DNA of 6,590 nt from JBHGBM01 sp041946965 (GCA_041946965.1 JBHGBM010000142.1:1-6590), one strand, 5' to 3'; positions 1 to 6,036 are shown, counted from the stretch's first letter. Translations and numbers: made by a program. The notes: generated by a model from the letters alone, not told the origin.

Positions 1-2
1 CA

Positions 3-701
3 TGGGACGAGGTCATGCCGTTCCTGCACACGAAGAACAACATCGTCGAGAACAACGAAGTGGAGCGCGTGCTACAGAAACTGGGCGACGGAGCAGGGAT
101 CAACGTCACCGGCGCGGGTGAAGGCAATATCATCCGGCATAATTACATCCACGACGTATTTGCAAGCGAGTGGGTGAGCGGCTGTCTGCGTACAGACGAC
201 TGGCAGCGCGGAACCACCTGGGAAGAGAACGTCATCTACCGGTCCAACGCGGGCGCATGGGAGCACAAGGGTCCCAACAAAGTCCTCAACAACTATGCCA
301 TCGACGTCCTTCCAAAGGGCTATTTCCGGATCTTCCGAAGCGGGCCGGGCGAAATCATCGACGGCACCGTGATCGAGCGGAACATCTTTTACCACCCGAA
401 GGGGCCCGCCGTGTTCTACACGTACGCCGTCGGCCCGCAGCAGGTGGAGAAATCGAGGATCGAAAACAACCTCTATTACTGCGGGGGCATCGAGGAGACA
501 TCGACGCCCAAGTTTCTCGAAACGCTCCGTGCGCATGGCGCCTCCAAGACCGATGTGTACGCGGACCCGATGTTTGTCGATTTGAAGGCGGGCGATTTTC
601 GGCTGAAGCCGGAATCGCCGGCACTGAAGATGGGCATCAAGCAGATAGACCTGAAAGGCGTCGGGCTTACCAAGGCTTTTCCGAAACGGCTGCTGGAGTA
701 A
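3..701 (+). CDS. Right-handed parallel beta-helix repeat protein, C-terminal part (5' end outside window)
   Basis: The reading frame is open to the left edge of the window, so this is the C-terminal 232 residues of a longer protein whose start is not visible. The visible part is rich in Asn-Asn and N-x-I/V steps spaced like beta-helix coils, for example KNNIVENNEV, EGNIIRHNYIHDV, EENVIYRSNAG, IERNIFYHPKG and IENNLYY. It ends with ADPMFVDLKAGDFRLKPESPALKMG, here split as a DPMFVD step followed by GDFRLKPESPALKMG, a closing signature common in secreted pectate-lyase-like or DUF1565-like beta-helix proteins. Such proteins usually act outside the cytoplasm on polysaccharides, but no catalytic residues can be assigned from this fragment, so substrate and activity are unknown. 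The stop codon lies 8 bases before the next gene, suggesting a shared transcript. Fold assignment is fairly secure; enzymatic role is only an inference. Confidence 0.8.
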   Translation, partial: WDEVMPFLHTKNNIVENNEVERVLQKLGDGAGINVTGAGEGNIIRHNYIHDVFASEWVSGCLRTDDWQRGTTWEENVIYRSNAGAWEHKGPNKVLNNYAIDVLPKGYFRIFRSGPGEIIDGTVIERNIFYHPKGPAVFYTYAVGPQQVEKSRIENNLYYCGGIEETSTPKFLETLRAHGASKTDVYADPMFVDLKAGDFRLKPESPALKMGIKQIDLKGVGLTKAFPKRLLE

Positions 702-709
702 ATAGGATT

Positions 710-1642
710 ATGCATCGGCGATCTTTTCTTGCCATTCTGCCTGGAGCGCTTGCGCTGGCCCCTGCGCAAGCGCCGCAATCGGAATCCGAACCGCCGCCAA
801 ATCGGCCGAAGGTGCCCGGAACCCTCAGCCTGCGGGCGCGCCGGCGCAAGGAGCAGCCGCCCGGGAGCGGCAAGATCCAAGTCTCCGAGGAGGTGCTGCG
901 CTGGGAGGTGGCCCAGACGGCCATCATCATCATCGATATGTGGGATACCCACGTCTGCGCTCTTTCCGCCCAGCGGGTGGCCGCGATGGCGCCGCGAATG
1001 AACCAGGTCGTCGACGCCGCCCGCAGCCTGGGTGTAATGATCATTCACGCTCCCAGTGACACGATGAAGTACTACGAGAAGAGACCCGAGCGCGAGAGAA
1101 TGCGGCTTGCGCCGATGGCCCCCTCGCCCTTCCCGGTCCGGGCGACCGAGCCGGATCAGGAAGAGCGGCGCATATTTCCGATAGCCGCAGGCTGTGACGA
1201 TCCCGTTCCGAAGAAGTTTACGGGGACCGGGCCCGCCACTACGAGAGGTCCCTATCCCTGGGAGCGCGAGCACGACGCCATCCATATCGCCGGCTATGAC
1301 GGCATCAGCGACAGCGGGCAGGAAATCTACAACTACTGCAAGCTGGAAGGCATAACCAACATCGCTCTCATGGGCGTCCACACCAATATCTGCATCCTCA
1401 ACCGCGCCTTCGGCGTCCGCGAGATGACGCGGCTGGGCTTCAACGTGGTCGTGGCGCGGGATCTGACCGACGCGATGTACGATCCACGCCGGCGCCCGTT
1501 CGTAAGCCATGCGCGCGGCACCGAACTGGTGATCGAGCACATCGAGGCCCACTGGTGCCCATCGATCCTGGGCGAAGATTTGACGCGCGTGATTCCCGGC
1601 AGCGATGGCCCGGTCTCGACCCGCTCAGAGACCAGCGGGTAG
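710..1642 (+). CDS. Isochorismatase-like cysteine hydrolase with Tat-type signal peptide
   Basis: The protein has 310 residues and belongs to the isochorismatase-like cysteine hydrolase superfamily, which cleaves amide or vinyl-ether bonds using an Asp-Lys-Cys triad. The N-terminus MHRRSFLAIL followed by a hydrophobic Ala/Leu stretch and an AQA site near residue 21 looks like a twin-arginine export signal, so the enzyme is probably periplasmic. This choice of ATG over the longer upstream open frame rests on that signal, on a GGAG at 695-698, and on the 8-base gap after the preceding gene. Asp76 in IIIIDMWD is the expected nucleophile-activating Asp and Cys228 in GVHTNIC is the expected nucleophile with the typical cis-peptide context. 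The downstream ARDLTDAMY, RPFVSHARGTELVIEHIE and WCPSI stretches match, from memory, a secreted subfamily in Planctomycetes and Acidobacteria. The usual Lys before the DS-x-E helix is not evident (IHIAGYD at 191-197). The substrate is unknown. Confidence 0.85.
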   Translation: MHRRSFLAILPGALALAPAQAPQSESEPPPNRPKVPGTLSLRARRRKEQPPGSGKIQVSEEVLRWEVAQTAIIIIDMWDTHVCALSAQRVAAMAPRMNQVVDAARSLGVMIIHAPSDTMKYYEKRPERERMRLAPMAPSPFPVRATEPDQEERRIFPIAAGCDDPVPKKFTGTGPATTRGPYPWEREHDAIHIAGYDGISDSGQEIYNYCKLEGITNIALMGVHTNICILNRAFGVREMTRLGFNVVVARDLTDAMYDPRRRPFVSHARGTELVIEHIEAHWCPSILGEDLTRVIPGSDGPVSTRSETSG

Positions 1643-1649
1643 AGGCCGG
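1610..1649. terminator. Hairpin at convergent gene junction, possible bidirectional terminator
   Basis: The left arm 1610-1625 and right arm 1634-1649 are 16-base inverted repeats that pair at 14 Watson-Crick positions, plus one U-G wobble (in the plus-strand RNA) and one G-A mismatch, around an 8-base loop. The structure spans the stop codon of the hydrolase gene and ends 6 bases before the stop of the converging transporter gene, the position expected of a shared terminator. There is no T-tract on either side, so it is not a classic intrinsic terminator; it could instead stabilise the 3' ends. Confidence 0.45.
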
Positions 1650-1655
1650 TTCCCG

Positions 1656-2489
1656 TCAGCCCTTCTCGCCCACGCTCCGGCTCGCCGCCACCGTAGCTCC
1701 CAGGATCAGCGCGCCGCCGGCCACGGCCCAGGCGCTGGGACGCTCTCCGTGCACGAGGAACGCCCACAGCGGATTAAGCGCCGGCTCCGCCAGCAGAACC
1801 AGCGAGGCTTCGAACGCGGGCACGTGGCGGATGGCGCGGGTCACGCAGACGTAAGCCAGGCCGATCTGCACCACGCCCAGGTACACCACCGCCGCCGCGT
1901 CCCGCGCGCCGAAGTGCGCCACCGGCAGCGCCATGGGGAGCGCCGCCGCGCAGGCGATCAGATTGCCCGCCAGCACCGGGGCCATGCCGCTGGCCCGCGC
2001 CCATCGCAATCCCGAGATGGTGAGCGCCCACGCCAAACCGGATGCCGCCGCCACCAGGTTTCCCCGCGCCGGGTCGGGCGCCGTCGCCACCGCGCGTTCC
2101 GAGCCGAGAAAGAACAGCGCCATCCCCCCCGCCACCACCGCCGCCAAAGCGACATCACGGCCGCGCAGCCGCTCCTTCAGTAGCCACGGTCCCAGAAGCA
2201 TGAGGTACAGCGGCGCGGTGTCCTGGAGGAAGATCGCGTTGGCCGAGGTGGTGAGCTTGTTGGCCGTCACAAACAGCACCATGGTGGCGGCATAGGCCGC
2301 GCCCACCGCCGGCACACGCGCGCCACGCAGCCGGCGCGATTCGGGCAGCAGCAGGGCGAGCGCTATGGCCGCCACGCCGGAGCGGAACGCGGCCACCTGC
2401 CAACTGGTCAGGGTGGTGGCTTTGATGGCCGCGCCGCCGGTGGAGAACAGAAACGCCGCAGCCAGCAGGAGCAGTCTGTTACGGGTCAA
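1656..2489 (-). CDS. EamA/DMT superfamily membrane transporter
   Basis: This 277-residue protein is almost entirely hydrophobic and has the two-repeat structure of EamA (drug/metabolite transporter) proteins, normally ten inner-membrane helices. Repeat 1 covers about residues 5-128 and contains the LQDTAPLYLMLLGPWLLKER segment ending at Arg107. Repeat 2 covers about 148-268 and contains the matching LLAEPALNPLWAFLVHGERP segment ending at Pro251. Members export amino acids, nucleosides or other small metabolites, or take up solutes; the sequence does not show which. No ATG or GTG lies in frame near the N-terminus. A TTG at 2489-2487 gives M-TRNRLLLLAAAFLFSTGG, a normal family N-terminus, while the next Met (residue 70) would remove the first helices. 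No Shine-Dalgarno precedes the TTG. The gene is divergent from the small secreted protein gene and converges on the hydrolase gene. The family assignment is strong; the TTG start is likely but a CTG one codon upstream is possible. Confidence 0.87.
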   Translation of the reverse strand: MTRNRLLLLAAAFLFSTGGAAIKATTLTSWQVAAFRSGVAAIALALLLPESRRLRGARVPAVGAAYAATMVLFVTANKLTTSANAIFLQDTAPLYLMLLGPWLLKERLRGRDVALAAVVAGGMALFFLGSERAVATAPDPARGNLVAAASGLAWALTISGLRWARASGMAPVLAGNLIACAAALPMALPVAHFGARDAAAVVYLGVVQIGLAYVCVTRAIRHVPAFEASLVLLAEPALNPLWAFLVHGERPSAWAVAGGALILGATVAASRSVGEKG

Positions 2490-2495
2490 CAGGCG

Positions 2496-2504
2496 ATGGT
2501 AGCA
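2496..2504 (-). promoter_or_regulatory. Possible extended -10 element for the transporter gene
   Basis: On the minus strand the bases read TGCTACCAT, a TGn plus a 4-of-6 match to TATAAT, ending 6 bases before the proposed TTG start at 2489. The expected transcription start would fall on or next to the start codon, giving a leaderless message. No convincing -35 was found. Confidence 0.3.
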
Positions 2505-2510
2505 CTGCGA

Positions 2511-2516
2511 TAGAAT
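2511..2516 (+). promoter_or_regulatory. Possible -10 box (TAGAAT) for the small secreted protein gene
   Basis: TAGAAT matches the -10 consensus at 5 of 6 positions and ends 6 bases before the ATG at 2523, so transcription would begin at or beside the start codon. There is no Shine-Dalgarno sequence between it and the ATG, and an in-frame TAG at 2511-2513 rules out a longer protein. No good -35 was found at the normal spacing. Confidence 0.4.
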
Positions 2517-2522
2517 CCGGTT

Positions 2523-2990
2523 ATGAGGTGGATATTGGCGCTGGTCCTGTGCGCCGCCTCCGCCGCGGCGCAGAAGTACACCGGTCCGCAGCCTCCCAGG
2601 GCGGATCTGCCTTTCCTGGTGCACGCGGACAACCTGGAACCGACCGAAGATCTGGTAGCGAATGAACAGGAGCGCAAGGACGAGATCCTTTACACCGTCA
2701 AGGGCGCGAGTTCGCCCGCCAGGACTCCGCTCGCCTCTCCCATCTTCCTTCTCAAGGCGGAGAAGCTGGACCCTTCGCGCCTGCAACTTTTCAAGCTCGA
2801 TTCCAGGAACGGCCAGCGGGAGATCCTGTTCCGCAAGAAGAAGAACAACGCGCGGCCGATCCGCATCACCGTCACGCGGCTTTCCCAGGACAACCTCTAC
2901 CGCATCGAAGTGGATGAGAGCCTGGAGAACGGCGAATACAGCCTCTCGCCCGAAGGCCTGAACCAGGTATTCTGTTTCCAGGTTTATTAG
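2523..2990 (+). CDS. Small secreted protein of unknown function
   Basis: The gene encodes 155 residues. The N-terminus MRWILALVLCAASAAAQ is a short Sec-type signal peptide with a likely cleavage after Ala16 (AAA before Gln17). The Cys at position 10 is not in a usable lipobox, so this is probably a soluble secreted protein rather than a lipoprotein. The mature part of about 139 residues is charged and alternates short hydrophobic strands with Lys/Arg/Glu, for example REILFRKKK, IRITVTRL, YRIEVDESL and GEYSLSPEG, which suggests a small all-beta domain. No catalytic motif, Cys pair or transmembrane helix is seen in the mature part. I do not recognise a named family, although codon use and signal peptide indicate a real gene. 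An in-frame stop just upstream fixes the ATG. The gene stands alone between divergent and downstream promoters. Confidence 0.75.
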   Translation: MRWILALVLCAASAAAQKYTGPQPPRADLPFLVHADNLEPTEDLVANEQERKDEILYTVKGASSPARTPLASPIFLLKAEKLDPSRLQLFKLDSRNGQREILFRKKKNNARPIRITVTRLSQDNLYRIEVDESLENGEYSLSPEGLNQVFCFQVY

Positions 2991-2993
2991 TGC

Positions 2994-3033
2994 GAATCGC
3001 CACAGCGCAATTTGCAGCAGCGCGGGGCGATTC
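2994..3033. repeat. Inverted repeat (dyad) overlapping the promoter of the fusion gene
   Basis: GAATCGCC at 2994-3001 is repeated in perfect inverted orientation at 3026-3033. An inner GCGC pair (3005-3008 and 3020-3023) extends the potential stem across a small internal loop. It starts 4 bases after the stop codon of the secreted protein gene and its right arm lies just upstream of the -10 of the next gene. It may be a terminator for the upstream gene (there is no T-tract) or an operator for the downstream one. Confidence 0.5.
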
Positions 3034-3041
3034 TGTATAAA
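3012..3041 (+). promoter_or_regulatory. Probable promoter of the nucleotidylyltransferase-kinase gene
   Basis: TATAAA at 3036-3041 is a 5-of-6 match to the -10 consensus. TTGCAG at 3012-3017 is a weak -35, spaced 18 bases away. The -10 ends 8 bases before the ATG at 3050, so the message would have a leader of about 0-2 bases. An in-frame TAA at 3038-3040 prevents any upstream start, and no Shine-Dalgarno sequence is present. Confidence 0.5.
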
Positions 3042-3049
3042 CATCCCAG

Positions 3050-5983
3050 ATGACGCCCGCCCCGGTAGTTACACTCCGAGAAGCCGCGCAGATCGGCCGC
3101 GGAAAGATCCTCAATCCAGAGAGCCAATCCTATTACGGGGGCATACGCCCCGGCGCGCCGGTGCTGGTTCTGCTGGCGGCCGGCAGGGGCACGCGCTTCG
3201 GCAAGGAACCCAAGTGCGTGCAGCCCGTACACGGTGCGCCGCTCGCCCGGCACTCGATCGACGCCTTCCGCGCCTTCAGCCCCTCCCCGGTGATCTGCAT
3301 CGTGGGATACCGTTACGAGGACGTATCCGCCGCGCTCGGCAATGACAACATCTACGTCCGCTCGGACAATCCCACCGGCGGCACGGCGTTTGCGGCCTAC
3401 GAAGCCTTCAGCGTGAGGGCGCTGGCGGAGCAGAATCCGCTGCTGATGATCTCGATGGGCGATCGCATCGTGCCCGCCTCCGTGTTCCGGCGGCTCTACG
3501 ACACCCACATTGCCGGCCCGCGGGAAGCCGGCATCACCTTCCTGACCGCGATCTACGAGCCGCCCAAGAACCGAGGCAAGGGCCGCGTGCTGCGCGACGC
3601 GCAGGGCCGCGTGCTGCGCATCCTGGAAGAACGCGATATCGCGGCCGAGCCCGACGCCGCCCGACGCCAGGCCCTGCTCGCCTTGACAGAGGGCAATTGC
3701 CCTCTGTACGTGATCCGGGCCGCGCTCCTCCGCCGCCATTTGCAGGCGCTCACCAACCGCAACGCGCAAGGGCAGTACTATCTCACCGACGTCATCGAGA
3801 GCATCAGCCGCGAGGGCGGGGAAGTACGCACCGTGACCACCACCGTAGCCGAGCCGGAATACGACCTGCTGTGCTCGGATCTCACCCAGCCCATGGACCT
3901 CGCGCTGCTCGAAGGCATTTTGGCATCCTCGCGGGGCGTCCTGTTTCCCGAGGAACTGGAAGTCGAGGAGGTCGCGCGCGCCATCGCGGCCGGCCGCCCC
4001 GCCGGGCAGGTGGCTTCCATCGCGCGGCAGTTGCAGGAACTCATGGCCGCCGCCGCGCGCGAAAAACTCGGGTTCAAGCCCGATGCTCCCGTGGCCATCG
4101 GCATTTCCGGCGGGCGGCTCCGCATCGCTTTCATGCACCCGGACATGATGCGCTTCTTCGGCCCCGCCTGGCAGATGCCCATCGGGGCCGGCGACGCGGC
4201 GGGAGGCGAGCAGATCACCATCCTGGTCCAAAGCTCCGAAGACCGCCGCATCCATCTCTACCCGGTCAATCCGCAGTACCGCGAGAGCGTGAACTCGGTG
4301 GCCTCGGACAACGAGGTCATGTACCCCGGCGAGGAGATCTCCGACCTGCACGCCTACGAAGAGTTCGGCACCCGCATGAGCGAGAGCCTGCTCCTCTCCC
4401 TGGGATACTTCAGCCAGGAGGAGATCGAGGAGCGCCGGCGCAAGGGGCGGCCTCTGCCCCCGGCGTCGTTGTGGGCCGGCAGCAACATGCGGCGGCCGTT
4501 CGCGCTGGTGGGCAACGCCATCGCCTCCCTGCGCACGCTGCGCAGCGGAAGCCTCGGCGCGAAGATTCGCGAGCACCTCGGCCGCGAGCGGTTCCAGGGC
4601 CTGCGGTTGGTTTCCACCGGAAATATCCCGCAGGGCGGCTTCTCCAGTTCTTCGGCCGTCACGGTGGCCACCAAGAACGCGCTCAACGCCCTGTTCGGCA
4701 TCGGCATTCCGGCCGACCTGCTGGTGCACCTCGCCTGCCAGGCGGAGTACGGAACCGGCGTGCGCGCGGGTTCGCTCGATCAGGCCACCGAGCAGAAAGG
4801 GCGCTCCGGCGAGGGCGCGCTGATTTCGTCGAACCCCCGGGACAACTACCGCATCCTGGGCACCTATCCGGTTCCCGCCGAGCGCTTCCGCATCATCTTC
4901 CCGTATACGGTGGAGCGTGACCGCGCGGCGTGGCAGTGGTCGTGGGGTTTTTACGGCAACGGCGGCGATGGGCCGCTCACCACCGGCGAGATGCGCAAGC
5001 TGACCGGCAAAGCCGCGGAGATGGCCGCCATCCTGTTGCGCCTGCCGCTCGATACGGATTTCTTCAAGGTCATCGAGAGCGACCTCGTCGAAGACGGCCT
5101 GCTGGGACGCGACAATCGCGAGTGGATCCGCTCGGTCCTGCTCAAGACCCCGCTCTGCATTTCCCGCGAGCATCTGCGCGGCTGCATCTTTTCCCACCGC
5201 GAGTGGTACGCCGGGCAGCTTGCCGAACTGGAACGGCTGGACTCGGCCGCGGCGCTCGAGAAGACGGACGCGGCCTTCGAATCGCTGTTCGCAGGCTGGC
5301 GTGAGCCCGTAATCAACGGCGTGGAAGGCGTGCCGCTGCGCGCCATGCTCGCCTACCTGTTCGGCGAGGTGGCGAAGAACTTCTACCTGATCCGCAATCC
5401 CGAGCGCTGGATCGAATACGTGACCCTTTCTCAGCGGGGCGACCGCTGCTTTGAAATCGATCCCAACCGGCTGCCCCCGCGCGAAGAGATGGAACGCGAA
5501 CTCGACTGGGAACGCGGAGCGGCGGGGTTCGACCGGCTCGACCTTTGGATGGAACGCTGCGGGGCGGCGCCGTTCGACTATAACCGCGGCCTCGACGACG
5601 CCTCGCTCGCCGCGCCCGAGCCGCCCGAGTTCCACCGGCTGGAGGGCTCGAATTTCTTCCGCGGCCTGGCTCTCATCGACCTGGCCGAGGCCATGCTGCA
5701 CCGCGCCTTCGGCCGCGACGCCGCCGCCGTGCGCGTGAATGCCGCCGGGCAGGGCGACTACTTCCAGGTGCATCTCGATACACGGAAGGCTGCCAAAGAG
5801 GAGGTGCAGCGGTTCATCTCCGCGGCTTTCTACCAGCGGTTCGGCCTGGCTCCCGCAACGGAATTCGTGGAGCTCCATCCCGGCGGCGGGGCCGTCGGGG
5901 TACGGCTGAGCCGTTACGATGCGCTGGGCCAGCTCATCATCCGCCTGCAGGGCACAGTGAACCACCACCGAGATGTGGTTTAG
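3050..5983 (+). CDS. Bifunctional GlmU-like sugar-1-phosphate nucleotidylyltransferase / GHMP-type sugar kinase
   Basis: The protein has 977 residues. Residues 38-260 form a GlmU-like nucleotidylyltransferase: LLAAGRGTRFG (41-51) with Lys55 is the nucleotide-binding loop, NPTGGTAFA (107-115) matches the GTA-type base contact, GD138 is the expected metal-binding Asp, and LEERDI, EGN216 and YYLTD (243-247) follow the order seen in GlmU pyrophosphorylase domains. Residues from about 340 to the end form a GHMP kinase: GNIPQGGFSSSSAV (524-537) is the phosphate-binding loop, SLDQ with Asp577 matches the catalytic Asp of galactokinase-like enzymes, and HPGGGAVG (943-950) resembles motif 3. About 370 residues separate Asp577 from motif 3, far more than in galactokinase. 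Inferred role: cytosolic sugar salvage, phosphorylating C1 and then making an NDP-sugar; the sugar is unknown. The domain order and size recall Fkp (fucokinase/GDP-fucose pyrophosphorylase), but the N-terminal motifs differ. Individual domain calls are firm; pathway is inference. Confidence 0.85.
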   Translation: MTPAPVVTLREAAQIGRGKILNPESQSYYGGIRPGAPVLVLLAAGRGTRFGKEPKCVQPVHGAPLARHSIDAFRAFSPSPVICIVGYRYEDVSAALGNDNIYVRSDNPTGGTAFAAYEAFSVRALAEQNPLLMISMGDRIVPASVFRRLYDTHIAGPREAGITFLTAIYEPPKNRGKGRVLRDAQGRVLRILEERDIAAEPDAARRQALLALTEGNCPLYVIRAALLRRHLQALTNRNAQGQYYLTDVIESISREGGEVRTVTTTVAEPEYDLLCSDLTQPMDLALLEGILASSRGVLFPEELEVEEVARAIAAGRPAGQVASIARQLQELMAAAAREKLGFKPDAPVAIGISGGRLRIAFMHPDMMRFFGPAWQMPIGAGDAAGGEQITILVQSSEDRRIHLYPVNPQYRESVNSVASDNEVMYPGEEISDLHAYEEFGTRMSESLLLSLGYFSQEEIEERRRKGRPLPPASLWAGSNMRRPFALVGNAIASLRTLRSGSLGAKIREHLGRERFQGLRLVSTGNIPQGGFSSSSAVTVATKNALNALFGIGIPADLLVHLACQAEYGTGVRAGSLDQATEQKGRSGEGALISSNPRDNYRILGTYPVPAERFRIIFPYTVERDRAAWQWSWGFYGNGGDGPLTTGEMRKLTGKAAEMAAILLRLPLDTDFFKVIESDLVEDGLLGRDNREWIRSVLLKTPLCISREHLRGCIFSHREWYAGQLAELERLDSAAALEKTDAAFESLFAGWREPVINGVEGVPLRAMLAYLFGEVAKNFYLIRNPERWIEYVTLSQRGDRCFEIDPNRLPPREEMERELDWERGAAGFDRLDLWMERCGAAPFDYNRGLDDASLAAPEPPEFHRLEGSNFFRGLALIDLAEAMLHRAFGRDAAAVRVNAAGQGDYFQVHLDTRKAAKEEVQRFISAAFYQRFGLAPATEFVELHPGGGAVGVRLSRYDALGQLIIRLQGTVNHHRDVV
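3580..3619 (+). repeat. Two 16-base direct repeats, 24-base period, inside the nucleotidylyltransferase domain
   Basis: The 16 bases GGGCCGCGTGCTGCGC occur at 3580-3595 and again at 3604-3619. They encode GRVLR twice, eight codons apart, in KGRVLRDAQ-GRVLRILEE. GlmU-type enzymes have a similar G-R-(I/V)-x-R...G-x-V hairpin here, so the protein repeat is natural; only the identical codon choice is notable. Confidence 0.8.
3686..3707. repeat. Perfect 22-bp palindrome inside the coding region
   Basis: ACAGAGGGCAA is followed directly by its exact reverse complement, with the centre between 3696 and 3697. As RNA it can form a 9-bp stem closed by an AAUU loop. It encodes residues 213-219 around the conserved EGN element of the nucleotidylyltransferase. 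A consensus TTGACA at 3683-3688 overlaps its left end, but no -10 element follows at the right distance. Confidence 0.9.
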
Positions 5984-5993
5984 GATTCCGGCG

Positions 5994-5999
5994 TATAAT
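5994..5999 (+). promoter_or_regulatory. Consensus -10 box (TATAAT) upstream of malic enzyme
   Basis: TATAAT matches the consensus exactly and lies 11 bases after the fusion gene stop codon and 37 bases before the malic enzyme ATG. The predicted transcription start near 6006 gives a leader of about 30 bases that holds the Shine-Dalgarno sequence. The -35 region is weak, with only poor matches around 5970-5978. Confidence 0.55.
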
Positions 6000-6020
6000 T
6001 GTCGTTTGCCTGAGACGAAC

Positions 6021-6027
6021 GAGGAGG
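6021..6027 (+). promoter_or_regulatory. Strong Shine-Dalgarno sequence (GAGGAGG) for malic enzyme
   Basis: GAGGAGG lies 9 bases before the ATG at 6037 and supports that start. It is the clearest ribosome binding site in the window, in contrast to the three genes before it, which have none. Confidence 0.75.
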
Positions 6028-6036
6028 CGTCCGTCC

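Noticed and set aside
170..709. Upstream extension of the hydrolase reading frame
   Set aside because: This part overlaps the beta-helix gene and is Arg/Pro-rich nonsense; the Tat-like N-terminus at 710 is the natural start.
476..1552. A 358-codon open frame on the minus strand across the hydrolase and beta-helix genes
   Set aside because: It crosses two well-supported plus-strand genes and shows no domain signature.
2532..2552. Lipoprotein signal at Cys10 of the small secreted protein
   Set aside because: The residue before Cys is Leu (LVLC), not Gly, Ala or Ser, and the preceding hydrophobic stretch is too short; an ordinary signal peptidase I site at Ala16 fits better.
2490..3044. Upstream extension of the transporter reading frame to an ATG at 3044
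   Set aside because: It would run antisense to the whole secreted protein gene and add about 185 residues unlike any EamA protein before the first helix.
3150..3161. 12-bp palindrome CCGGCGCGCCGG
   Set aside because: Short all-GC palindromes are common in DNA of this composition and it lies in coding sequence.
3683..3711. Internal promoter suggested by consensus TTGACA at 3683-3688
   Set aside because: There is no acceptable -10 hexamer 16-18 bases downstream, and no gene starts in this region.
2987..5968. A 993-codon open frame on the minus strand opposite the fusion gene
   Set aside because: It mirrors the plus-strand gene almost end to end, and its translation is rich in His, Arg, Gly and Ala with no recognisable motif. 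Long antisense frames are expected opposite GC-rich genes with strong third-position bias; the plus strand carries clear GlmU and GHMP motifs.
5958..5982. Small stem (AACCAC at 5960-5965 with GTGGTT at 5975-5980) at the end of the fusion gene
   Set aside because: It has only 6 solid pairs plus two weak outer ones, is not GC-rich enough, and has no following T-tract. It is not convincing as a terminator.
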